From positions 1-32,685 of the forward strand of contig JAEEVO010000024.1 of assembly GCA_016290905.1 (NCBI GenBank): a DNA stretch of 32,685 nucleotides. The letters run 5' to 3'. Shown here piece after piece: positions 26,631 through 32,685 of this stretch. The position numbers and the translations under genes are program-made. The notes under the pieces are model-generated. The model was not told the DNA's origin. It worked only from the letters and a program-made list of their open reading frames with translations, and did no database searches. The first letter of the stretch is position 1. Each line of letters begins with the position of its first letter. Origin of the DNA: Lachnospiraceae bacterium (lineage in GTDB: Bacteria > Bacillota > Clostridia > Lachnospirales > Lachnospiraceae).

Positions 26631-26637
26631 GTATAGT
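26609..26637 (+). promoter_or_regulatory. Possible lgt promoter at the edge of the palindromic element
   Basis: TTGTGC (26609-26614), 17-nt spacer, TATAGT (26632-26637). The -10 is 5/6 to consensus and lies just outside the element; the -35 is only 3/6 and lies inside it. lgt starts 27 nt downstream of the -10. Confidence 0.35.
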
Positions 26638-26663
26638 CATATAAGTATTTTGGAGGAATAGTA

Positions 26664-27887
26664 ATGAGCTGGTGGGGAAACGATAATACAATAAGATTTC
26701 CTAATCTTGGGATAGAATTTCCCAATCTTCCGAGGGGATTTGCGATAGGGACGTTTACGATAGCCTTTTACGGAGTAGTAATTGCCTTAGGAATGCTTGC
26801 CGGACTTGCCATGGCAAGATGGAAAGCAAAAAAGACCGGACAGGATACGGAGATATACCTTGATTGTGCTCTTTGGGCAATACCTCTTTCTGTTATCGGT
26901 ACCAGAATATATGAGGTTATCTTTAACTGGGAAGATTACGGCTGGGATTTTTGGAAGATAATAAATATCCGAGAAGGCGGACTTGCCATATACGGCGGTA
27001 TTATAGCAGCCATCCTTACGGTATTTACTTATTGCAGGATAAAAAAGCTCAGGTTTACGCTTCTTGCGGATACCGCAATCCTCGGCATGATCTTAGGACA
27101 GATAATAGGAAGATGGGGTAACTTCTTTAACCGTGAAGCATTCGGAAAATATACCGACGGACTGTTTGCGATGCAGATCGATGTAAGGTATCTCGGCAAC
27201 AGCTTTTACGGCGGGACCGAGGCTTATATCAGCGAGATACAGAACAACATCGTAACGGTTGGGGAAAACAGCTATATCCAGGTTCATCCGACCTTCCTTT
27301 ATGAGTCGTTATGGAATGTGCTTATATTCTGTATCATGCTCTGGGCTTGGCCGCGAAAGAAGTTTAACGGGGAAATAATACTAATATATCTCAGCGGATA
27401 CGGATTCGGAAGATTTTTCCTGGAAGGCTTAAGGATAGATCAGCTTCAGCTCGGGTCTACCGGACTTGCCGTTTCACAGGTGCTTTCGGGAATAGTATTT
27501 GTTGCAGCATTTTCACTTCTTGTATTCTTCAGGATCAGATCGGTAAAGCTTGGAATTCCTGTGAGCCTTGAACTAAGGCTTAACCCTGCGGATGCGAAGA
27601 GAACCAAGTCTTCGAAAAAGAATGCAAAAGAAGAAAAAGCAGAAGAGAAGAGCGAGGAGACAGTAGAGGATAAGTCTGAGGATGCGGAATCCGGTCAGGA
27701 TCCGGATGAAGTGGAGCCCGGTGGTGAGGAAAAGGACACGGAAGAGCCTCAGGTGGAGGAAGAAGCCTCAGAAAAGGCATCCGAAGCAGGTGAAGAAGTA
27801 CCGGAAGAGGTAGAAAATACCGAAAAGCCGGATGAAAATGCTTCGCAAGGGAGCAAAGTGGAGGAAGATGATAAAAAGCCCGAATAA
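26664..27887 (+). CDS. lgt: Prolipoprotein diacylglyceryl transferase with acidic C-terminal extension
   Basis: A 407-residue membrane enzyme that transfers diacylglycerol from phosphatidylglycerol to the lipobox cysteine of prelipoproteins. The signature GRWGNFFNREAFG holds the essential Arg150 and Asn153; GGLAIYGGII and HPTFLYESLWN are also typical, and about seven membrane helices can be traced over 1-300. Position His103 of E. coli Lgt is tyrosine here (AIYGG), a variant also known in other Firmicutes. Residues 311-407 are an extra tail, about 40% Glu/Asp with many Lys, Ser and Pro, beyond the normal ~270-300 residue enzyme. GGAGG (26652-26656) is 7 nt before the ATG. Followed by a strong terminator. 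Confidence 0.95.
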   Translation: MSWWGNDNTIRFPNLGIEFPNLPRGFAIGTFTIAFYGVVIALGMLAGLAMARWKAKKTGQDTEIYLDCALWAIPLSVIGTRIYEVIFNWEDYGWDFWKIINIREGGLAIYGGIIAAILTVFTYCRIKKLRFTLLADTAILGMILGQIIGRWGNFFNREAFGKYTDGLFAMQIDVRYLGNSFYGGTEAYISEIQNNIVTVGENSYIQVHPTFLYESLWNVLIFCIMLWAWPRKKFNGEIILIYLSGYGFGRFFLEGLRIDQLQLGSTGLAVSQVLSGIVFVAAFSLLVFFRIRSVKLGIPVSLELRLNPADAKRTKSSKKNAKEEKAEEKSEETVEDKSEDAESGQDPDEVEPGGEEKDTEEPQVEEEASEKASEAGEEVPEEVENTEKPDENASQGSKVEEDDKKPE

Positions 27888-28000
27888 GCATGTCGGACAG
27901 GAAAAAGCAGAAAAAACCGAGGGTTAGATTTTTAACCAAAAATATGTTACAAAATTATGACTTTACGCCAAGAAATTGTGGTGTATAAATATTCAAACAC

Positions 28001-28050
28001 AATATATGGATGTTGCACAAAAAACGTGCCTGCATCCATATATTTTTTTT
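28001..28050 (+). terminator. Rho-independent terminator after lgt
   Basis: AATATATGGATG (28001-28012) pairs perfectly with CATCCATATATT (28033-28044), with an inner GCAC/GTGC stem, followed by a run of eight T (28043-28050). It isolates lgt from the dcw cluster. Confidence 0.93.
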
Positions 28051-28091
28051 GCAATATTATCAGAAATTATGAAAAAAATATAAATTAACTA

Positions 28092-28124
28092 TTGACTTTC
28101 AAGGTTCTTTTGTATTATTATAAT
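28092..28124 (+). promoter_or_regulatory. mraZ (dcw) promoter
   Basis: A perfect -10 TATAAT at 28119-28124 lies 21 nt after TTGACT (28092-28097), which is too far for ideal spacing. An alternative -10 TATTAT (28113-28118) gives a 15-nt spacer, so the working start could be either. The MraZ boxes begin 6 nt after the -10. Confidence 0.6.
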
Positions 28125-28129
28125 GTCAT

Positions 28130-28166
28130 AAAGTGGTGGAAAGTGGAGCCAAGTGATAGAAAGTGG
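28130..28166 (+). promoter_or_regulatory. MraZ operator: four direct repeats, 10-nt phased
   Basis: AAAGTGG at 28130-28136, AAAGTGG at 28140-28146, CAAGTGA at 28150-28156 and AAAGTGG at 28160-28166, each exactly 10 nt apart. This matches the known MraZ-binding pattern of AAAGTG(G/T) boxes separated by 3 nt, described for Mollicutes, and is related to the TGGGN repeats of E. coli. The repeats cover the start of transcription and the last one touches the mraZ ribosome site. Confidence 0.9.
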
Positions 28167-28177
28167 GGTGAATAATC

Positions 28178-28609
28178 ATGTTCATGGGTGAATATAATCA
28201 TACTCTTGATCCCAAGAACAGGATTATTGTACCCGCGAAGTTCAGGGAAGACCTGGGAGAGACATTTATAATGTCGGCCGGCTTTGACGGATGTCTTTAC
28301 CTGACACCCAAGACAAACTGGGATGTGTTTACACAGAAGCTTGCAGCACTTCCGTTTACCGCCGAGACCAGAAAACTGCAGAGACACTTCATGAGGAATT
28401 CGATGGAATGCGAACCGGATAAGCAGGGACGTATACTTATCCCGCAGAATCTCAAGGAGCTTGCAGGTCTTGAAAAAGACGTAGTCATGATAGGTTCCAT
28501 TACAAAGATAGAGATATGGAGCAAGGAAAAGCTTGATGAAAGCTATGACGGAGAAAGCATGGATGCAACAGCAGAGAAGCTGTTCGCCGACAACAACCTC
28601 AGCTTCTGA
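28178..28609 (+). CDS. mraZ: Transcriptional regulator MraZ
   Basis: A 143-residue protein with two SpoVT/AbrB-like swapped-hairpin halves (about 5-47 and 76-119). Each carries the family motif, seen as [13 protein letters not shown] and [12 protein letters not shown]. MraZ forms a ring and binds repeats in front of its own operon, controlling the dcw cell-division and wall cluster. The operator is visible at 28130-28166. GGGGTGA (28165-28171) lies 6 nt before the ATG and overlaps the fourth repeat. Confidence 0.97.
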   Translation: MFMGEYNHTLDPKNRIIVPAKFREDLGETFIMSAGFDGCLYLTPKTNWDVFTQKLAALPFTAETRKLQRHFMRNSMECEPDKQGRILIPQNLKELAGLEKDVVMIGSITKIEIWSKEKLDESYDGESMDATAEKLFADNNLSF

Positions 28610-28620
28610 TAAGGATGACA

Positions 28621-29568
28621 ATGGAGAATACGGTTACTTTTAAACATAATCCGGTCCTGCTGGGAGAAGTACTTGAAGGGCTGAACATCAAACCGGACGG
28701 CATATATGTTGACGGAACCCTCGGAGGAGCGGGACATTCATATGAGATATGCAGCAGACTAAAGGGCGGCAGGCTGATAGGCATCGATCAGGATGAGGAT
28801 GCTGTAAAAGCCGCATCCGATAGGCTGAAAGAGTTCGGCGATACCGTAAGCATAGTAAAAAGTAATTACGAGAATATTGCTCCGGTGCTGAAGGAGCTCG
28901 GCATAAAGGAGGTTGACGGGATACTGCTTGACCTTGGAGTTTCGTCCTATCAGCTCGATACTCCCGAAAGAGGCTTTTCCTATCGGAATGATGCTCCACT
29001 TGACATGAGGATGGACAGGGAAAGAGACCTGACGGCGGCAGACGTCGTAAACACCTATTCCGAATATGATCTGTTCCGGATCATAAGGGATTACGGTGAA
29101 GACAGATTTGCAAAAAACATTGCGAAGCATATAGTTATCGAAAGAGCAAAGAAAAAGATAGAAACCACCTTTGAACTGAATGAGATCGTAAAGGCTTCGA
29201 TCCCGGCAAAGGTAAGGGAAACCGGAGGTCATCCTTCAAAAAGAACGTTCCAGGCGATACGTATAGAGCTGAACAGGGAGCTTGAAGTTCTTGAAAATTC
29301 GCTTGAAAAAATGATAGACCTGTTAAAGCCCGGAGGAAGGTTATGCATCATCACATTTCATTCCTTAGAGGACAGGATAGTTAAAACAGCATTCAACAGG
29401 GCTGAAAACCCATGTACATGCCCGCCCGAGTTTCCGGTATGTGTATGTGGGAAAAAGTCCAAGGGAAAGCATTTAACCAAGAAAGCAGTCCTGCCCACCG
29501 AAAAAGAACAGGAGGATAATCCGAGAAGCAAGAGTTCCAAGCTGAGGATTTTCGAAAAGAGTATCTAA
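28621..29568 (+). CDS. rsmH: 16S rRNA (cytosine-1402-N4)-methyltransferase
   Basis: A 315-residue SAM-dependent methyltransferase (MraW) that modifies C1402 in the ribosomal P site. SAM loop [16 protein letters not shown] at about 29-44, [28 protein letters not shown], and the C-terminal [10 protein letters not shown] are all present. The ATG at 28621 is preferred because AAGG (28611-28614) is 6 nt upstream; an in-frame ATG at 28615 touches that site and would add two residues. It follows mraZ in the usual dcw order. Confidence 0.96.
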   Translation: MENTVTFKHNPVLLGEVLEGLNIKPDGIYVDGTLGGAGHSYEICSRLKGGRLIGIDQDEDAVKAASDRLKEFGDTVSIVKSNYENIAPVLKELGIKEVDGILLDLGVSSYQLDTPERGFSYRNDAPLDMRMDRERDLTAADVVNTYSEYDLFRIIRDYGEDRFAKNIAKHIVIERAKKKIETTFELNEIVKASIPAKVRETGGHPSKRTFQAIRIELNRELEVLENSLEKMIDLLKPGGRLCIITFHSLEDRIVKTAFNRAENPCTCPPEFPVCVCGKKSKGKHLTKKAVLPTEKEQEDNPRSKSSKLRIFEKSI

Positions 29569-29609
29569 AGGAAACGAAAGGGGAAAGCGCGTAAGCGTCG
29601 TATCAGATT

Positions 29610-30191
29610 ATGGCAGAAATCAGACGGAACAAATTCAGCTATGACAGAAATTATTATGAGAATATGAAGAAAATTCCGGTAGAGGGAACTGCTGCTAGGG
29701 CATACGACGAAGATGTTGAAGACTTCCCCGATGAATATACCGAGGAATACACCGAAGCTGATTTTGAAGGCACATCTCCCAAGAAAAGAAGGGTTGAAGT
29801 ACATCCCACGAGGAGACCCCGCACACAGGTTAAGCCTCAGGCAGAAGTAAAGCTAAAGAAGAGATACAGCTTCGATCTTGTACTGGTAACCGCACTTCTG
29901 GCAATGATAGTATTTTTGGTAGGCTCATGCTACAGATACATCGCACTCAGGGAAGAGGTTATACAGGCAAGCAAGAAGATAGCAGCGGCGAAGACAGAAC
30001 TGGAGGATGTAAACAATCTGAATTCGGCATTCATGAAAAGACTTGATGTTGAAACAGACAGGAACTATATCTACTCAGTAGCAGTGTCTAAGCTGAATAT
30101 GATATATCCCAAGGAGAACAATACTGTATATTACGAGAGACCGGCGGAAGGGTATGTAAGACAGTACAAGTCGATACCGGCATCAAATTAA
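29610..30191 (+). CDS. ftsL: FtsL-like single-pass cell-division protein
   Basis: A 193-residue bitopic protein: about 87 cytoplasmic residues (an acidic patch DEDVEDFPDEYTEEYTEADF, then a basic stretch), one membrane helix at about 88-108 (FDLVLVTALLAMIVFLVGS), then a coiled-coil-like segment (about 110-150) and a short end. Sequence identity to known FtsL is not evident; the call rests on topology and on its place between rsmH and the class B PBP, where ftsL sits in Firmicutes. FtsL links FtsB/DivIC to FtsW-FtsI at the septum. No Shine-Dalgarno sequence lies at normal distance; AAAGGGG is 26 nt upstream. An in-frame stop at 29592 rules out a longer start. Confidence 0.7.
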   Translation: MAEIRRNKFSYDRNYYENMKKIPVEGTAARAYDEDVEDFPDEYTEEYTEADFEGTSPKKRRVEVHPTRRPRTQVKPQAEVKLKKRYSFDLVLVTALLAMIVFLVGSCYRYIALREEVIQASKKIAAAKTELEDVNNLNSAFMKRLDVETDRNYIYSVAVSKLNMIYPKENNTVYYERPAEGYVRQYKSIPASN

Positions 30192-30213
30192 GCAGTTTGG
30201 GATTCGAAAATAT

Positions 30214-30242
30214 TGGGTGAAGGAGCATTTTTCCTTCACCCA
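30214..30242. other. Intergenic hairpin without T-run between ftsL and the PBP gene
   Basis: A perfect 11-bp stem, TGGGTGAAGGA (30214-30224) with TCCTTCACCCA (30232-30242), around a 7-nt loop. It is followed by TTAAACCG, not by a T-tract, so it does not read as a normal terminator. It might stabilise, process or attenuate the dcw mRNA. Confidence 0.6.
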
Positions 30243-30280
30243 TTAAACCGTTATAAAGGATGTCACAGAGAGGTTTTTGT

Positions 30281-32218
30281 ATGAAAAGGCGCAGGAGAGT
30301 AAGACAATTTAATGGGGTTATGAAGAACAACCTGTTTGGTGTTTTTGTATTCGTTATACTTCTGTGCGGATTTCTTACCGGCAGGCTTGTCTGGATAAAC
30401 AACGTCAAGGGTTCCGAATACGGAAAAAGGGTGCTTTCACAGCAGGCGTATTCAAGCAGGGTCATTGTTGCCGAAAGAGGTGCGATAACGGACAGGAACG
30501 GGATAGTCCTGGCGCGGAGTGAGAAGACCTACAATGTTATTCTCGATCCGGACGTTATCCTGACTCATGATTATTACATGGAACCTACACTGGAAGCCTT
30601 GAATGAGTGTCTGGGTTATGACAAAAATACGATGCTCAATGTCATAAACGGAAATCCGACAAGCAAATATCTTGTTTATGAGAGGAACATCGATTACAGC
30701 AAGGTTTCGGAGTTTAACAAATACAAATCTTCACATAAATTCGTTGTTGGCGTATGGTTTGAGGAGCAGTATTCAAGAACATATCCGTACGGGAATTTCG
30801 CTTCGCATGTTCTGGGATATGCCACGAAAGACGGAGGACGATACGGGATCGAACAGTATTATGACGAGTATTTGACCGGTACGGAAGGACAGGAGTACGG
30901 CTACTACGATCCCGAGCTTAACAGTCAGAAAACAACTAAGGATGCAGTAAACGGAGATACTCTGGTTACTACGCTGGATTTCAACATACAGACTGTCATT
31001 CAGGAAAAAATTACAAAATTCCAAGAGACGACAGGATGTGAGAATATCGGAGTCATAGTCATGAATCCACAAAACGGTGAGATATACGGCATGGCTTCAA
31101 ACTATGAGTACGATCTGAACAATCCGAGATCACTCGAGGGACTGTATACGGAAGAAGAGCTTGCAGAGATGTCCGACGAAGATAAAATGAGCGCATTGTA
31201 TAAGATGTGGCGAAACTTCTGTATTTCGGATACATATGAGCCGGGCTCGACCTTTAAGACCATAACGGTTGCTTCCGCACTTGAAGAAGGCGTGATATCG
31301 CCGTCCGATCAGTTCGACTGTCAGGGATATTCGGAAAAAGGCGGATGGAAGATTACCTGTAACAACAAAGACGGTCACGGAAGACTTACTCTTGCAGAGG
31401 CACTTATGAAATCATGCAACTGTGCATTGATGGATATTGCGGAGAAGCTCGGACCCAACAAATTCTATCTTTACCAGAAGATCTTCGGATTCGGCGCAAA
31501 GACCGGAATCGATCTTACCGGTGAGGCGACAGGTATCATAATACCGAAGGAAAAGCTTAAAGTAACGGAGCTTGCAACCAGCAGTTTCGGTACCACGTTC
31601 AATGTAACAATGGTACAGGTTGCGGCAGCATACGCATCTATCTTGAACGGCGGTGATTATTATATACCGCACGTTGTTAAACAGATAAAGACCGCTGACG
31701 GTATCACAGTGCTGAAGGAAGATCAGGCATCCGTAAGGGAGACCGTAAGCAGCACGACTACGGAATTCATACATGATGCACTTTACATGACGGTTGAAAA
31801 AGGTACGGCGACTCCCGCAAAGGTTAAAGGTTACCTCATCGGAGGAAAGACGGGAACCGCACAGAAGAGACCGAGGACCGAAAAGAAATATGTAGTATCT
31901 TTCGTAGGCTTTGCACCTGTTGAGAATCCTCAGGTCATGACATATGTCGTAATCGACGAGGTACATGATGAATCGCTTGTGGGAAGCAGTTCTCCCGCAA
32001 CAAAGATGACGGCGGAGATCATGAATGAGATACTTCCTTATCTCGGAATGTATCCGGAGGGAGATATCGTTTATACCGTAGATCTTGACCTGCTTCAGGA
32101 GCTTGACAGTAATATTCATGATGAAGTCAATGAGGGAAATCTTCCCGAGGACTATGATGAAAATGCCGAAGAAAAAAGTGAGGAAGGTTCGGATGACAAT
32201 TCCGGAGAGGATATCTGA
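30281..32218 (+). CDS. ftsI: Class B penicillin-binding protein (FtsI/SpoVD-type transpeptidase)
   Basis: A 645-residue peptidoglycan transpeptidase. It has a basic N-terminus (MKRRRRVRQ), a membrane anchor at about 18-40, the PBP dimerisation domain, and the transpeptidase with Ser323-Lys326 (GSTFKT, active serine), Ser378-Asn380 (SCN) and KTGT (523-526). It ends with an acidic tail and has no PASTA domain, unlike Bacillus SpoVD and PbpB. The ATG at 30281 has GAGAGG (30268-30273) 7 nt upstream; the in-frame ATG at 30260 sits directly on its AAAGG and is less likely. Its place after ftsL supports a septal role. SpoVD function in sporulation is an alternative. Confidence 0.9.
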   Translation: MKRRRRVRQFNGVMKNNLFGVFVFVILLCGFLTGRLVWINNVKGSEYGKRVLSQQAYSSRVIVAERGAITDRNGIVLARSEKTYNVILDPDVILTHDYYMEPTLEALNECLGYDKNTMLNVINGNPTSKYLVYERNIDYSKVSEFNKYKSSHKFVVGVWFEEQYSRTYPYGNFASHVLGYATKDGGRYGIEQYYDEYLTGTEGQEYGYYDPELNSQKTTKDAVNGDTLVTTLDFNIQTVIQEKITKFQETTGCENIGVIVMNPQNGEIYGMASNYEYDLNNPRSLEGLYTEEELAEMSDEDKMSALYKMWRNFCISDTYEPGSTFKTITVASALEEGVISPSDQFDCQGYSEKGGWKITCNNKDGHGRLTLAEALMKSCNCALMDIAEKLGPNKFYLYQKIFGFGAKTGIDLTGEATGIIIPKEKLKVTELATSSFGTTFNVTMVQVAAAYASILNGGDYYIPHVVKQIKTADGITVLKEDQASVRETVSSTTTEFIHDALYMTVEKGTATPAKVKGYLIGGKTGTAQKRPRTEKKYVVSFVGFAPVENPQVMTYVVIDEVHDESLVGSSSPATKMTAEIMNEILPYLGMYPEGDIVYTVDLDLLQELDSNIHDEVNEGNLPEDYDENAEEKSEEGSDDNSGEDI

Positions 32219-32276
32219 AAAGGTATTGCTCGGATATAAAAAATGGAGATTATTAAGAAAAATACGGAGGGGTAAT

Positions 32277-32685
32277 ATGGACTTTAACGGTAAAAAGGCA
32301 CTGATAATAGGAGCCGGAAAAAGCGGGATAGCAGCAGCAAGGCTGCTCGACAGTCAGAATGCGGAGGTTACTCTTTACGATGACAAAAAGCTTGATGAGG
32401 CTGAGGTAAAGGCCAAAATAGGAGAGAGCTACAAGGGCAGCATAATATGCGAGAAGCTTCCGGAGAATGCGGGAGAAGGACTTGATTATCTGGTGCTCAG
32501 CCCCGGAGTTACGATAGATGCACCGCTGGTACTTGAAGTACTTAAGGGTGGGGCAAAGATGATAGGCGAGGTTGAGCTTGCATATTATTTTACAAAAGGC
32601 AAGATTGTTGCAGTTACCGGAACAAACGGAAAGACTACCACAACCACACTGGTCGGCGAGATTTTCAAAGCGGCAAAGAGAAAGA
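32277..32685 (+). CDS. murD: UDP-MurNAc-L-alanine--D-glutamate ligase (5' part)
   Basis: The first 136 residues, cut by the window edge. An N-terminal Rossmann-like domain opens with KKALIIGAGKSGIAAARLL, then LSPGVTIDAPLVLE, then the Mur-ligase P-loop VTGTNGKTTTTTLVGE starting near residue 117. This arrangement is that of MurD, which adds D-glutamate to UDP-MurNAc-L-Ala. GGAGGGG is 5 nt before the ATG. It follows the PBP gene directly; mraY and murF, which often lie between, are not there. Confidence 0.93.
   Translation, partial: MDFNGKKALIIGAGKSGIAAARLLDSQNAEVTLYDDKKLDEAEVKAKIGESYKGSIICEKLPENAGEGLDYLVLSPGVTIDAPLVLEVLKGGAKMIGEVELAYYFTKGKIVAVTGTNGKTTTTTLVGEIFKAAKRK

Larger units (their letters stand above)
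27888..28177. other. 290-nt intergenic region between lgt and mraZ
   Basis: It holds, in order, a possible 32-codon basic reading frame (27890-27988), the lgt terminator (28001-28050), an AT-rich stretch, the mraZ promoter and the four-repeat MraZ operator. Nothing else is recognised. Confidence 0.8.

Noticed and set aside
31412-32119. 235-codon minus-strand frame inside the PBP gene
   Set aside because: Antisense shadow; composition rich in Cys, Arg and Tyr, no domain recognised.

Overview
The window is a stretch of housekeeping chromosome from a Gram-positive anaerobe of the class Clostridia (Bacillota), most likely a member of the Lachnospiraceae. This rests on three things. The gene order priA-def-fmt-rsmB-rlmN-prpC-pknB-rsgA-rpe is the classical Firmicutes order. 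A nadK-argR-recN block and an mraZ-led dcw cluster are also present. Shine-Dalgarno sites are strong and GGAGG-like, sigma-A style promoters are visible, and base composition is moderate. All 28 genes are on the + strand and packed tightly. The last one, murD, is cut by the window edge. I see no rRNA, tRNA, CRISPR array, prophage, transposase gene or toxin-antitoxin pair.

Layout. 1-2.4 kb: a left-handed beta-helix acyltransferase, then an own-promoter unit of two poorly characterised membrane proteins (DUF2752, and a zinc-ribbon/NG-repeat/DUF898-like protein) closed by a strong terminator. 2.5-6.6 kb: an aspartate-type aminotransferase and alaS, separated by a REP-like hairpin and a 19-nt tandem repeat. 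6.7-12.2 kb: nadK, argR, yebC, recN and glgA, with a consensus promoter inside the 3' end of argR that drives yebC. 12.3-24.5 kb: murE, priA, def, fmt, rsmB, rlmN, PP2C phosphatase, PASTA kinase, rsgA and rpe. This block links cell-wall precursor synthesis, replication restart, start-methionine handling, rRNA modification, Ser/Thr phosphorylation signalling and ribosome maturation. 24.6-27.9 kb: a PilZ (c-di-GMP) protein, ychF, a 185-nt highly structured palindromic element, and lgt with a long acidic tail. 28.0-32.7 kb: a terminator, then a dcw cluster (mraZ, rsmH, ftsL-like, class B PBP, murD) preceded by a textbook MraZ operator of four 10-nt-phased repeats.

No coding region looks like a new defence or mobile system. 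The signals least explained by known genes are non-coding. First is the 26446-26630 element: 15-bp perfect terminal inverted repeats enclosing a 23-bp near-perfect hairpin and a second branched stem. Next is the REP-like palindrome plus 19-nt tandem array in front of alaS. There is also a terminator-like hairpin 26 nt upstream of murE with no room for a new promoter, and a T-tract-less 11-bp hairpin between ftsL and the PBP gene. Among proteins, the NPNQGYAN-repeat membrane protein and the acidic extension of Lgt deserve attention.
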